A DNA stretch of 64,000 nucleotides, from the NCBI RefSeq assembly GCF_000717655.1, contig NZ_JNZY01000025.1:26667-90666 (forward strand), in the 5' to 3' direction. Below are positions 35,796 to 45,408 of the stretch, one piece after another; the first letter of the stretch is position 1, and each line of letters opens with the position of its first letter. The DNA comes from Streptomyces katrae (GTDB lineage Bacteria; Actinomycetota; Actinomycetes; Streptomycetales; Streptomycetaceae). A program made the position numbers and the translations under genes. Under the pieces are notes generated by a model. That model saw nothing but the letters and a program-made list of their open reading frames with translations, was not told the DNA's origin and searched no databases.

Positions 35796-36739
35796 GTGAG
35801 CTCCTCGGACCGTCCCGCCCGCTTCCTGCTGCCGTATCCGGCAGCAAACGTGCACGGCATGCCCGATGATCTGCCGGTCACGGTGTGGGATGGCACCGGC
35901 CGGCCGGACGCGGAAAGCCTCGAAACGGTGGAGTTCTTTGTCATCCCTTACGGCTGCACCGATGCTGCTGTACCCATCCTCGCGAGCGCGCCGCGGCTGA
36001 GAGTCGTCCAGTCCCTCTCAGCGGGCGTCGACGACCTCGCGAAATTCGTTCCCGCCGGTGTGACACTTTGCAACGCCAGGGGCGTTCATGACGCCAGCAC
36101 CGCCGACCTGGCCGTGTCGCTCGCTCCCGCGTCACTGCGGGGCATCCCCGACTTCGTGCGCGGTCAGGAGTCGAGGAGTGGCGGACCGGCTACCGTCCCG
36201 CGCTGGCCGACCGTACGGTCATGCTCATCGGCCACGGCTCCATCGCCGCCGCGATCGAGGACAGGGTCGCCCCCTTCGAGTGCCAGCTCCTGCGAGTCGC
36301 CCGCGGAGCCCGTTCAGCCCCGTTCGGTACCGTCCACCCCCTCGGCGAGCTCCCCGAACTGTTGCCCCAAGCCGACGTCGTGATCCTCACGGTCCCCCTG
36401 ACCGAAGAGACACGCGGCCTGGTCGATGCGCGGTTTCTCGCCCTCATGCCGGATCAATCCCTGCTGGTGAACGTCTCCAGAGGCGCCGTCGTGGATTCCG
36501 ACGCACTGCTCACCGAGCTCATGGCCGGCAGACTGCACGCTGCTTCGGACGTCACCGACCCGGAGCCTCTCCCGCCCGGCCATCCGCTGTGGCACGCACC
36601 CAACTCCCTGATCGGTCCGCACGTCGGAGGCAACAGTTCGGCCTTTGTGCCGCGGGCGCTTCGGCTGATCCGCACCCAGATCCTGAACCACCTCGCCGGA
36701 GAGCCGTTGCAGAACGTCGTCCAGCCCCGCAGGCCCTGA
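35796..36739 (+). pseudogene. D-isomer-specific 2-hydroxyacid dehydrogenase, frameshifted
   Basis: The first frame from GTG 35796 reads RFLLPYPAANVHGMPDDLPV ... RLRVVQSLSAGVDDLAKFVP and ARGVHDASTADLAVSLAPAS, the N-terminal substrate domain. Near 36172 a one-base shift moves the match to the next frame: TVMLIGHGSIAAAIEDRVAP (NAD motif), ADVVILTVPLTEETRGLVDA, LVNVSRGAVVDSDAL (catalytic arginine) and GPHVGGNSSAFVP (catalytic histidine), ending at 36739. Apart from the shift the gene is full length. TAGGTT at 35784-35789, seven bases before the GTG, suggests a leaderless transcript. A sequencing indel is possible. Confidence 0.8.
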
Positions 36740-36874
36740 TCTCGGACCGGTCGTCGCGAGGGGACCACGATTCCGGCCGGAGGCGAAGCGACCACCCATC
36801 ACGAGCAATCCCTGCCGACCGACTCCGCGCGCGTCACCTGGTGCGGGTCCCCCGGCGCGGTGGACGAAGGAGCG

Positions 36875-36901
36875 ATGACACTGCAAAGGCCCGCCACGTG
36901 A
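36875..36901 (+). CDS. Possible 8-codon leader peptide (MTLQRPAT)
   Basis: ATG 36875 has an ideal GAAGGAG site and a stop TGA at 36899-36901 that overlaps the GTG start (36898-36900) of the membrane protein gene. The membrane gene has no strong ribosome binding site of its own, so the leader may deliver ribosomes by termination-reinitiation. Confidence 0.35.
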   Translation: MTLQRPAT

Positions 36902-37587
36902 CCGGACATCACTCTCCCGAGCAGACCGGGAGCCAGGAATCACACAAGTCATTCGGCGAATCCCGCTGGCCGATGGCCGCGGCGGTCATCGCTGCGATGG
37001 TGCTGACCGTGCTGCTCCCCGACAGCCTGCGCATGGCACCTCGCTGGGTATTCCCCGTTGTCGAGGGGCTGCTCCTGCTGGCGCTGATCGCGGGCGACCC
37101 GGGTCGCATCGACCGGCGTTCCGCCTTCCTGCGCGCCGTCTCCATCACCCTGGTCGGAGCCCTTGCGCTCAGTGCCGTCTGGTCGACCGCCCACTTGGTC
37201 GACGACCTCATTCACGGGGGGCCGGAGACCGCATCCGCCTCAAGCCTGCTGCAGGCCGGGGGCACGGTGTGGGTGGGCACCGTCCTGGCCTTCTCGCTGC
37301 TGTACTACGAGCTCGACGGCGGCGGGGCCGCCGTCCGTGCCCACCAGATGCCTCCCACCCCGGCACTCGCTTTCCCCCAGCACTTCAACCCAGCACTGGC
37401 TGCGGCCGACTGGCGCCCCCGCTTCATCGACTACCTCTACCTCGGACTCACCAACGCGACCGCCTTCAGCCCGACCGACGTCATGCCACTGGCCCCGTGG
37501 GCCAAGATCGTCATGAGCGTCCAGGCCCTCCTCTCCCTTCTGATTCTCGGGCTGGTGATCGCCCGCGCCGTGAACGTCCTCGCCTGA
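36898..37587 (+). CDS. Membrane protein with pore-like C-terminal hairpin (DUF1345-like)
   Basis: The 229-residue product has about five to six membrane segments: AAAVIAAMVLTVLLPDS, WVFPVVEGLLLLALIAG, AVSITLVGALALSAVWS, TVWVGTVLAFSLLYYEL and a final pair. The last pair, FIDYLYLGLTNATAFSPTDV then APWAKIVMSVQALLSLLILG, has the helix-loop-helix order of a two-helix ion-channel pore, with TNATAFSP where potassium channels have a filter. This is typical of DUF1345-type proteins beside stress genes. GTG 36898 overlaps the stop of a short leader frame. Confidence 0.65.
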   Translation: MTGHHSPEQTGSQESHKSFGESRWPMAAAVIAAMVLTVLLPDSLRMAPRWVFPVVEGLLLLALIAGDPGRIDRRSAFLRAVSITLVGALALSAVWSTAHLVDDLIHGGPETASASSLLQAGGTVWVGTVLAFSLLYYELDGGGAAVRAHQMPPTPALAFPQHFNPALAAADWRPRFIDYLYLGLTNATAFSPTDVMPLAPWAKIVMSVQALLSLLILGLVIARAVNVLA

Positions 37588-37607
37588 CAACCTGCTGGGA
37601 GTTGTCG

Positions 37608-37832
37608 TCAAGGTGTCACGCCCGCATCAGGAGCGATGACGTGGCCGGGCCGCACGCGTGGCCGGCCCGGCCCGTCGCGGGGAACCCGTATGGCCTCCAT
37701 CACGGCGGTGAACTGGGTGCAGTCGTTGCTGTTCCTGCCCGTCAGCACGAAGGAGAGCGGTCGGCCCGAGCCGTCGCGGGCCACGTGAACCTTGCCGGTC
37801 AGCCCGCGCCGGGACCGACCGAGAGCGACCAC
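37608..37832 (-). pseudogene. IS5-family transposase C-terminal fragment
   Basis: The minus strand reads ALGRSRRGLTGKVHVARDGS, then RPLSFVLTGRNSNDCTQFTA and VMEAIRVPRDGPGRPRVRPG. This matches the region after the first catalytic aspartate of IS5/IS1647-type transposases (ALGRSRGGLTTKIHL ... RPRTRPDHVxxDKAY). The rest of the element is missing on both sides. Nothing else is supported in 37588-38085. Confidence 0.7.
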
Positions 37833-38085
37833 CCGTTTGATCACCTCTCCAGCTGTCGCAGGACCCAGAGCGCCCGAAGGTGGTATCCGGTACGGGCCGA
37901 CGACCTGCCCGCCGCCGGGTCGGTGCGGTCGGCCAGACGGGGTACTTCGGTAGCGCCAGCGACCGCGGTGCCCCACGGCGTTTCTGCGGCTCGATAGCTT
38001 CCTTCCCAAGTGTCTCGGGCGTGGGTGCCCATGCGCGGCCGATGTGATGGCCCGTTGACGACAGCCCCGAAGCGAGGAGAGCGGC

Positions 38086-38509
38086 ATGTCACGGCCTGTC
38101 ATCGTGGGAGTGGACGGCTCCGAGGGAAGTGTGGCGGCATTGGACCGGGCCGCCGAGGAGATCGAGGACGGCCCCCCACAGCGTGCTGTTGGCTGCCGCG
38201 GTGGAGGTGGATTTCCGTGCATACAGGGCACGCCCGTTCACTCGGCGCCACAAAGCAGCCGGGGACGCCGACATGGCGTCGGCGCTCTCACACGCGGTAC
38301 GCCCGTTCCGTGACAAGTTTCCGGCGGTGGAAGTGTCCGAGGTCTCCGCTCCGGGGCGGGCAGTCGAGCACCTCGTCGAAGCCGCTTACGACGCGCGTCT
38401 CGTGGACGTCGGCCGGCGCAGCGCGGCCAAGGGATCCCACGTCGGTTCGGTCGCTCACGCCCTCGTTCACCACGCCTCCTGCCCCGTGGCCGTCGTTCCG
38501 CACACCTGA
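38086..38509 (+). pseudogene. Universal stress protein, frameshifted and internally deleted
   Basis: ATG 38086 opens MSRPVIVGVDGSEGSVAALD, a normal USP nucleotide-binding start. Near 38165 the sense switches frame to SVLLAAAVEVDFRAYRARPF and continues AVRPFRDKFPAVEVSEVSAP, GRAVEHLVEAAYDARLVDVG and GSVAHALVHHASCPVAVVPH to the stop at 38507-38509. About 20 residues of the usual second strand are missing. The G-x2-G-x9-G ATP signature is altered (GRRSAAKGSHVGSV). Confidence 0.75.
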
Positions 38510-38650
38510 CGGACCGAGGACCGGAGCTCGGCAAGGCATCCGCCCCGCTCACGCGGCTGCGGCCACAGGGACGTGCAGCATGCAACAAGTCGTCCCTGGC
38601 CGGACCTCCACCGGAAGCCCCTCCGTCCGGATCAGAGGAAGGAACCCGCT

Positions 38651-40426
38651 GTGACCGACGACGAGATTCTTCTCGGACTCGCCTTGACGGTGGTGCTCGC
38701 CACCGGCTCGCAGATCCTGGCCAGCAAACTGCGCGTCCCCGCCCTGATCATCCTGCTTCCCGTCGGATTCGCCGCCGGCGCCGTGACGGACGTCGTCCAC
38801 CCGGACAGACTGCTGGGGCCGGACTTCTCGAACCTGGTGTCGCTGTCGGTCGCGGTGATCCTCTACGACGCCGGTCTGGGACTCGACCTGCGCAAGCTCG
38901 CCCACCACACGCGGGGGATCGTGGGCAGGCTGCTGGTGTACGGCGTGCTGCTCACCTTCCTCGTCACAGGGGCGGTGGCGCCGGCGATGTTCGACATGCC
39001 GCTGCGCGTGGCAGCGATGCTCGGCATGATCCTCGTCGTCTCGGGGCCCACGGTCGTGGGGCCGATCCTCGACTCCGTGCGGCCGAGCGACAAGGTGCGG
39101 CGCATCCTGATCTGGGAGGGGACGCTTACCGACCCGATCGGGGCGATCCTCGGAGCCCTCACCTTCCACGCGGTCGCCTCCTCGCACCATATCGACATCG
39201 GCCGGGGCTACCAGCTGGGCCAGTTCTTCATCAGTCTTGCCTTCGGGCTGGTGGGTGGGGCCGTGGGGACCGCGCTGCTGTGGTTCACGTTGCGCACGCT
39301 GCGACTCGGCGAGACCCTGGGCACGCTGGCACAACTCGCCGTCGTCATTGGTGTATCGGCGGGCTGCGACGTCTTGCGGGACGACACGGGGCTCATCGCC
39401 GCGATCCTGGTGGGACTCGCCGCGGCCAACATCCGCGGCTTCGACATGCCCTCGCGCCGGCCCTTCTTCGAGACTCTGGTCCAGCTGATCATCGGACTGC
39501 TGTTCATCTCCATCTCCTCCACCGTCACCCCGGCGTCCCTCGTGCCGGTGCTCCTCCCCGCGCTCGGCCTGATCGCGATTCTCGTCCTGGTGGTCCGACC
39601 GCTCGTGGCCTTCGGCGCCGCGGCGCACACGGATCTTTCACGGGGGGAGCGCGCCTTCGTCGGGTGGATGGACCCACGCGGCATCGTCGCGGCGGCGACG
39701 GCGTCGGCCTTCTCCGCCGGCCTGGTCGAGCGCGGGGTGGCCGGGGCGGCGAAGGTCCTGCCGGTCACGTTCCTGGTGATCGTGGGCACCGTTCTGCTGT
39801 ACGCCCTGACGGCGGGGCCGATGGCCAGACGGCTGGGCGTCGTCAAGGAGGAGGGCAGGCGCGTCCTCCTGGTGGGCGGCGCGCCGTGGGTCGTCGACCT
39901 GGGAAGGACTCTGCGCTCCGCCGGCCTCGACGTGCTGATGTGGGCCGGACTCGACGAGGAGCGGGAACGAATCAAGGGAGCGGGCCTCGAACTGGCCACA
40001 GGCGACCTGCTGGCCACGGCCATCAACCCCGGGGCGCGTGTGGAGGGCGTGACCGCGGTATTCCTGGCCACCAACGACGACGACTTCAACGCGCTCGCGT
40101 CGATCGTGATGCAGGACAACGTCGAAGGGCCCGTCTACCGGGTCGGGCCGCCGCACGACAGCCACGGCGTGGTGGCTCCGTACACCGGCGGCGACATCCT
40201 CTTCGGCCGCTCCCTCGTCCGGCACGTCCTCGCGGAGCGCTACGGGCGGGGAGCCCGGTTCGTGGTGCAGCCGGCCACCGGCCCGCTGCCGCCGGAGTAC
40301 GACGCCCTCTTCGTGGTGCGGGCCGACCACCGGCTGGATCCCGTCACGGAGAGGGAACCGGCCACCCCGCAGACGGGTGACACGGTCGTCCTCCTCGGTC
40401 CCGTCCCGACGGCCGCCGGAGAGTGA
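38651..40426 (+). CDS. CPA-family sodium/proton antiporter with TrkA-N domain
   Basis: The 591-residue protein has about 12 membrane segments (LLGLALTVVLATGSQILASK through VTFLVIVGTVLLYALTAG). It contains the CPA core GMILVVSGPTVVGPILDSV and the ion-site-like TLTDPIGAILGALTF, where TDP replaces the ND/DD of some CPA families. The C-terminal half from about residue 400 is a Rossmann TrkA-N/RCK-like domain (RRVLLVGGAPWVVDLGRTLR, VTAVFLATNDDDFNALASIV) that binds a nucleotide and gates transport. GTG 38651 follows AGGAAGG. It probably exports Na+ or K+ in exchange for protons under stress. Confidence 0.88.
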   Translation: MTDDEILLGLALTVVLATGSQILASKLRVPALIILLPVGFAAGAVTDVVHPDRLLGPDFSNLVSLSVAVILYDAGLGLDLRKLAHHTRGIVGRLLVYGVLLTFLVTGAVAPAMFDMPLRVAAMLGMILVVSGPTVVGPILDSVRPSDKVRRILIWEGTLTDPIGAILGALTFHAVASSHHIDIGRGYQLGQFFISLAFGLVGGAVGTALLWFTLRTLRLGETLGTLAQLAVVIGVSAGCDVLRDDTGLIAAILVGLAAANIRGFDMPSRRPFFETLVQLIIGLLFISISSTVTPASLVPVLLPALGLIAILVLVVRPLVAFGAAAHTDLSRGERAFVGWMDPRGIVAAATASAFSAGLVERGVAGAAKVLPVTFLVIVGTVLLYALTAGPMARRLGVVKEEGRRVLLVGGAPWVVDLGRTLRSAGLDVLMWAGLDEERERIKGAGLELATGDLLATAINPGARVEGVTAVFLATNDDDFNALASIVMQDNVEGPVYRVGPPHDSHGVVAPYTGGDILFGRSLVRHVLAERYGRGARFVVQPATGPLPPEYDALFVVRADHRLDPVTEREPATPQTGDTVVLLGPVPTAAGE

Positions 40427-40558
40427 GACCCGTGCCGTGGCTCGACGCCTTTGACCTGACCTCGCCTGGCTTGGTGGGGCGACGGCGACCGGTCGTTCGA
40501 TTGCCCGGAGCGGCCGCAGCCGCTGGATGACCGCTCGCGGGCCCTGTGGCGAGACCCT

Positions 40559-42412
40559 TCACCGTCTGCCCTTCCCCGCGCCCCGGAGCATCGCGTCCAA
40601 GGTGATCGCCGCATCGATCAGAGCCAGATGGGTGAAGGCCTGCGGGAAGTTGCCCAGCTGCCGGCCCGTCAGGTCGATCTCCTCGGAGTACAGGCCCAGG
40701 TGGTTGGCGTAGGTGAGCATCTTCTCCAGCACCAGTCTGGCCATGTCGGTACGTCCGGCCCGGGCCAGGGCGTCGACGTACATGAACGTGCACAGGGAGA
40801 AGGTTCCCTCGGAGCCGCGCAGCCCGTCGGGTGACGCCTCGGGGTTGTAGCGGTAGACGAGGCTGTCGCTGACCAGCTCGCGTTCCATCGCGTCCAGGGT
40901 GGACTTCCACATGGGGTCGTCCGGCGTGATGAAGCCGACCGTCGGCATGCGCAGCAGCGAAGAGTCGAGCACGTCGTCACCGTAGTGCTGTACGAAGGCC
41001 TGCTTCTTCGGGTCCCAGCCCTGCCTGAACACCTGTGTGTAGATGCCGTCGCGGGTGTCCGCCCAGCGGCCACCGGCTGCCGGACGGCCATCGTCGTAGG
41101 ACATGCGCAGGGCGCGGTCGAAGGCCACCCAGGACATTACGCGGCCGTACGTGAAGTCCTTCCGGCCGCCCCGGGTCTCCCACAATCCTTCCCCGGGCTG
41201 GTCCCAGTGGTCGACCAGCCAGTCGAGCAGCGTGTGCAGGGCCTTCCAGCCCCCGTGGTCGAGGTGCAGGCCGTGCTGGTGCGCGAAGTAGATGCTGTCG
41301 AGCGCCTCACCGTAGATGTCGAGTTGCAGCTGGGTCGCTGCTCCGTTCCCGATGCGGACCGGGGCGGAGCCGCGGTACCCCTCCCAATGGTCCAGGGTCT
41401 CCTCCACCATGTCGGAGGAGCCGTCGACCCGGTACATGATGTTCAGTGGCCCGGAGCCGTTTCCCTGTCCTCCGGCCTCCTGCTTCACCCGGTCGTGCAG
41501 CCAGTTGATGAACGCCGAGGTCTCTTCCGTGAAACCGAGGCCCAGCAGGGCGTACACCGAGAACGACGCGTCACGGATCCAGGTGAACCGGTAGTCCCAG
41601 TTGCGCTCTCCCCCCAGCTGCTCGGGCAGCCCCGCCGTGGGGGCGGCCACCAGGGCGCCGGTCGGCGCGTAGGTCATGAGCTTCAGCGTGATGGCGGAAC
41701 GTTCCACCGACTCCCGCCAGCGGCCGGAGTACGTTGACTGACTCAGCCAGGAGCGCCAGAAACGGACCGTCTCGTGGAAGAGCTGCTCGAACTCCTCCAC
41801 CCGGACCTCGTGCGGCGGGCCTCCGGGGAAGGATTCCATGATCAGTCCGCGTTGCTGCCCCGCCCTCAGACTCAGGGAGAAGCGCAGGTCGTTCTCGCCC
41901 GACAGGATGCTCAGCAACCGCTCGTCCTGCGGCTCGCGGACCGCATGGACGGCAAGGTTCAGGTCCGGCGAACTGAACAGGGCGCCGTGCTCCAGGATGT
42001 GCAGCTCGTGCGGCTTGCGGCCGTAGTCGAAGCGCGGAGCGATCTCCCCTTCGAACGTCATGCTGCCGCGGACACAGCGCAGCATGCGGACGAGACGGTG
42101 CCGGTCGGTGGCGGTCGTTCCGGTCACCGGCATGAAGTCGACGACCTCCCCCGCCCCGGCCTCGGTCATGAATCGGGTCACCAGAACGGCGGTGTCCGGA
42201 TGGTAGAGCTGTTTGGTCGTGTAGGTCTCCGCAGCCGGCCGCACAGTGAAGTGGCCGCCCTTGCTCCGGTCGAGCAGGGAGCCGAAGACGCTCGGTGAAT
42301 CGAACCGCGGGCAACAGAACCAGTCGATGGTCGCCTCGGTCGTCACGAGCGCCGCGGTCTGCAGATCACCGATCAGACCGTGGTCCTCGATCAGGGGATA
42401 GTCGTCCATCAT
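40559..42412 (-). CDS. Glycoside hydrolase family 15 protein (trehalase/glucoamylase-like)
   Basis: The 617-residue cytoplasmic enzyme has the GH15 order: YPLIEDHGLIGDLQTAALVT, IDWFCCPRFDSPSVFGSLLD, then the (alpha/alpha)6 barrel with ERNWDYRFTWIRDASFSVYA, LDIYGEALDSIYFAHQHGLH and EGLWETRGGRKDFTYGRVMS. It ends YSEEIDLTGRQLGNFPQAFT, which carries the catalytic base glutamate. Several actinobacterial GH15 proteins of this length are trehalases; others act on glucans, so the substrate is uncertain. ATG 42412 follows GGAAAGGGG. No signal peptide is present. It is convergent with the antiporter gene. Confidence 0.9.
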   Translation of the reverse strand: MMDDYPLIEDHGLIGDLQTAALVTTEATIDWFCCPRFDSPSVFGSLLDRSKGGHFTVRPAAETYTTKQLYHPDTAVLVTRFMTEAGAGEVVDFMPVTGTTATDRHRLVRMLRCVRGSMTFEGEIAPRFDYGRKPHELHILEHGALFSSPDLNLAVHAVREPQDERLLSILSGENDLRFSLSLRAGQQRGLIMESFPGGPPHEVRVEEFEQLFHETVRFWRSWLSQSTYSGRWRESVERSAITLKLMTYAPTGALVAAPTAGLPEQLGGERNWDYRFTWIRDASFSVYALLGLGFTEETSAFINWLHDRVKQEAGGQGNGSGPLNIMYRVDGSSDMVEETLDHWEGYRGSAPVRIGNGAATQLQLDIYGEALDSIYFAHQHGLHLDHGGWKALHTLLDWLVDHWDQPGEGLWETRGGRKDFTYGRVMSWVAFDRALRMSYDDGRPAAGGRWADTRDGIYTQVFRQGWDPKKQAFVQHYGDDVLDSSLLRMPTVGFITPDDPMWKSTLDAMERELVSDSLVYRYNPEASPDGLRGSEGTFSLCTFMYVDALARAGRTDMARLVLEKMLTYANHLGLYSEEIDLTGRQLGNFPQAFTHLALIDAAITLDAMLRGAGKGRR

Positions 42413-42667
42413 GGACCCCTTTCCAACCGGTCGACCGCGGCCGGGCCGCCTTCACTCCCCGGATAGGTGTGGACCCCACGGCACTCGTTCAGATTAGGCC
42501 GACGGCGTCGGTCCGTCCTGGCGAGGGAGTGGCGCGGGGCGACGGCAGACTGCCACTGCGCAGGGCCGGGAATCGCCCTACCGTGAGGGAGAGGCGATCC
42601 GTCCGAGGGAGCGAGACGTTCCGTCGCGCCTTACGAGCACCTGACTCCTCCCGCGAAGGGGCGTGGC

Positions 42668-43954
42668 ATGGGTGTCATGACGTCCTGGGCAGCCAGGTTC
42701 AGGTTGCGGCAATACGTCAAGTCCAGCCTGTGGATCGTGCCGACGCTCGGTCTCGTCTTCGGCGTCCTTCTCGCCGAAATCGCGATTGCCGCCGATGGCG
42801 AGGACTGGCCGCCGAGCGGCTGGCGCTACTCCTCGACGACGGCGAGCGGCGTGCTCACCGCCATCGTGGGGGCGATGGTGGCGCTGCTCGGATTCGTCGT
42901 CACCATCGGCGTGCTCGTCGTGCAGCAGGCCACGGGCACCCTTTCTCCCCGGTACATGCGCCTCTGGTACCGGGACCGGCTGCAGAAGGCGGTTCTGGCG
43001 ACCTTCACCGCCACGTTCACGTTCGCCTTCTCCCTCCTGCGCAGCATCGAATCCGCATCGGTCCCCGACCTCGGGGTCACCCTGGCCGGCGCGGCCGTGG
43101 CCGTCAGCCTCGTGCTCCTGCTCATCTACCTCAACCGGTTCACCCACAGTCTCCGACCCGTGGCCATCGCGGAGCTGGTCACGAGCATGGGAGGGGCCGT
43201 GTTCACCAGCGGCGCGGCGGCGATCCGGGGCGCCGCGCCGCGTGAAGAGGGAGCCGAGCCGTCCGACGGTCCGGTGATGCGCGTGCGTACCGTACGGGGA
43301 GGCGCCATCCAGGGGTTCAATGTGACCGGGCTGGTTGCGGAGGCAGCGCGCCACGAGTGCGTTTTCGTCGTGACCCGGCTGATCGGAGACTTCGTACCGC
43401 CCGGCGGCGTGCTCGTCGAGGTCCACGGAGGCACGTCCAGACCCGACCCGGAACGGGTGACCCGTCTTGTCGCCCTGGGGGTCGAGCGCACCATCGAACA
43501 AGACCCCGCCTTCGCACTGCGGATCCTCGTCGACATCGCCATCAGGGCTCTGTCCCCGGCCGTGAACGACCCGACGACCGCCGTGCAGGTGGTCAACTAC
43601 ATCGAGTGGTTCCTGCACACGGTCGGAAAGACGCGCCTACCCGGGCGCTACGTTCTGGCCGATCGCGACGGGGACGCCCGGCTCGTGCTCCCTGGCCGGG
43701 ACTGGGAGGACTACCTCCAGCTCGCCGTCTGCGAGATCCGTGACTACGGGCAGTCGTCCGTCCAGATTTGCCGAAGGATCCGCGCCGTGCTCGAGGGCCT
43801 CCTCGACGTCCTGCCCCCGCAGCGGCACCCCTCGGTGCATGCAGAGCTGGGCCTGCTGCAGGAGTCGGTCGAACGGGAGTTCACCGACCCGGCCCGCCGG
43901 GCCATCGCCCAGCAGGCCGATTCGCAGGGCATCGGCGGACAGCACTCGTCCTGA
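42668..43954 (+). CDS. DUF2254 membrane protein
   Basis: The 428-residue protein has four N-terminal membrane segments (SLWIVPTLGLVFGVLLAEIA, LTAIVGAMVALLGFVVTIGV, AVLATFTATFTFAFSLLRSI, VTLAGAAVAVSLVLLLIYLN) and a soluble C-terminal domain with the DUF2254 motifs QQATGTLSPRYMRLWYRDRL and ALSPAVNDPTTAVQVVNYIE. ATG 42668 follows AAGGGG. The function of the family is unknown; it recurs beside ion transporters and GH15 genes in Streptomyces, as here. Confidence 0.88.
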   Translation: MGVMTSWAARFRLRQYVKSSLWIVPTLGLVFGVLLAEIAIAADGEDWPPSGWRYSSTTASGVLTAIVGAMVALLGFVVTIGVLVVQQATGTLSPRYMRLWYRDRLQKAVLATFTATFTFAFSLLRSIESASVPDLGVTLAGAAVAVSLVLLLIYLNRFTHSLRPVAIAELVTSMGGAVFTSGAAAIRGAAPREEGAEPSDGPVMRVRTVRGGAIQGFNVTGLVAEAARHECVFVVTRLIGDFVPPGGVLVEVHGGTSRPDPERVTRLVALGVERTIEQDPAFALRILVDIAIRALSPAVNDPTTAVQVVNYIEWFLHTVGKTRLPGRYVLADRDGDARLVLPGRDWEDYLQLAVCEIRDYGQSSVQICRRIRAVLEGLLDVLPPQRHPSVHAELGLLQESVEREFTDPARRAIAQQADSQGIGGQHSS

Positions 43955-44115
43955 CGCCTTGCACGTTCTGCGGTCCCCCTCCAGGAGGACAGCTCAGTGC
44001 AGTGACTGCCACGGCCTCAGCGCCGACACGTTCGCCAAGACCGCGCCGAAGGTGCGTTGGCACCGCCACCAACAGCCCTCGCGCCATCTTCCGCGACCTG
44101 GTCAGGCACGGACGT

Positions 44116-45408
44116 TCAGTGCCGGGAAGCGCCGGACTCGTCCAATTCGAGCTGGGGACGGCCTGTGACGATCAGCCAGGCAGGCAGGGAGGCCAGGCAG
44201 AGCAGAGGAAGTAGCGCGGGCTGGGGGGCGAGGATGGCGGCGGTGAAGAGGCTCACCCAGCCCTGCCGGGTGGTCGCGAGCAGCACGCCGAGCACACCTG
44301 CGGAGACGGCGACGGCCGGGGGGATCTCGGACACGAGCGCCTGGGCGAACATGCCGAAGGCGACGCCGACGAACACGGCGGGGAAGATCCGGCCGCCCCG
44401 GAAGCCGCACGAGGTGGCGATCACCAGGGCGACGAGCTTGACCACGGTCATCTTCGCCAGATCGCCGGAGGACCAGCCGCCGATATGCGAGGCGAGGTCC
44501 TTGATCTGGTCCAGGCCCTTGAAGAGCGTCAGAGGCCCGCCGAGCGCGCCCAGAAGGCCGAGGATCAGACCGCCGAGGGGCAGCATCAGCATCGGGTGAC
44601 GCAGCCGCCGGAAGGCGCCGTGGACGTAAGGAAAGGCGTAGCAGGAGAGGAGGCCGAACAGGGCCGCGGCGGTGGCCACGACCATCGCGGCGAGCAGGTC
44701 GCCCCATGCGGGGTCGGTCACCTGAGGCAACGACAGGTCGAACGTGAAGTCCGTGAGCAGCGAGGTGGTCATCGCCCCGGCCCCGGCGGCGACCAGCGGG
44801 GCGAAGAGCCTGTCCCACAGCGAGCCCCGGCCGGCCGGACGGTTGGTGAGGGCCTCGGAGACGACCAGGGCCGCGGCCACCGGGGTGCCGAAGAGGGCGC
44901 CGATGGTGGCGGAGGTGGCGAGCATGGCCCACAGCGCGCCGGGCACGGTCGGGGCCACCTTGCGGCCGAGCCAGTAGGCGAGCGCGACGTTGGCCGCGAT
45001 GATGGGATTCTCCGGGCCGAGGCTGACACCGCCAGCCAGCGCGAGCGTGCTCGCCAACAACAGACCGGGCACGACCGCCGGAGACAGAGGGGAACCTTCG
45101 AGCCCGGTGGAAGCCGGATCGGGGCCCGCATGCCCCGGAACCTTCCACACGACAAGTCCCACCGCGACACCGGTCACGGTCAGCACGACGATCATCCAGA
45201 GCGAGGAGTAGCCGCCGATGCCCAGCGCGTCCGGAAGGGCGTCCCACACCACGTCCTTGAGCTGCTCGGAGAGCTCGCTGATCCCGAGGTAGAGCAAGCT
45301 CGCCGCCACGCCGATCACGAGCGCGGGAAGAATCTGCGGCAGCAGCACTCGGAGCGGGGTCTCGGGGACGCCGGGCGGTGGGCCGGATGACGGGGTATCA
45401 GTGACCAC
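44116..45408 (-). CDS. ClC-type ion channel/transporter (YfeO-like)
   Basis: The 430-residue membrane protein has about ten to eleven hydrophobic helices. ClC landmarks include LALAGGVSLGPENPIIAANV, which corresponds to the conserved GxExP motif; SATIGALFGTPVAAALVVSE; and ATSCGFRGGRIFPAVFVGVA, which corresponds to the GxFxP motif. It probably conducts or exchanges chloride or a similar anion. GTG 45408 has no ribosome binding site, but TATGCT lies seven bases upstream, consistent with a leaderless transcript. The upstream 45421-45748 shows nothing else. Confidence 0.85.
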   Translation of the reverse strand: MVTDTPSSGPPPGVPETPLRVLLPQILPALVIGVAASLLYLGISELSEQLKDVVWDALPDALGIGGYSSLWMIVVLTVTGVAVGLVVWKVPGHAGPDPASTGLEGSPLSPAVVPGLLLASTLALAGGVSLGPENPIIAANVALAYWLGRKVAPTVPGALWAMLATSATIGALFGTPVAAALVVSEALTNRPAGRGSLWDRLFAPLVAAGAGAMTTSLLTDFTFDLSLPQVTDPAWGDLLAAMVVATAAALFGLLSCYAFPYVHGAFRRLRHPMLMLPLGGLILGLLGALGGPLTLFKGLDQIKDLASHIGGWSSGDLAKMTVVKLVALVIATSCGFRGGRIFPAVFVGVAFGMFAQALVSEIPPAVAVSAGVLGVLLATTRQGWVSLFTAAILAPQPALLPLLCLASLPAWLIVTGRPQLELDESGASRH

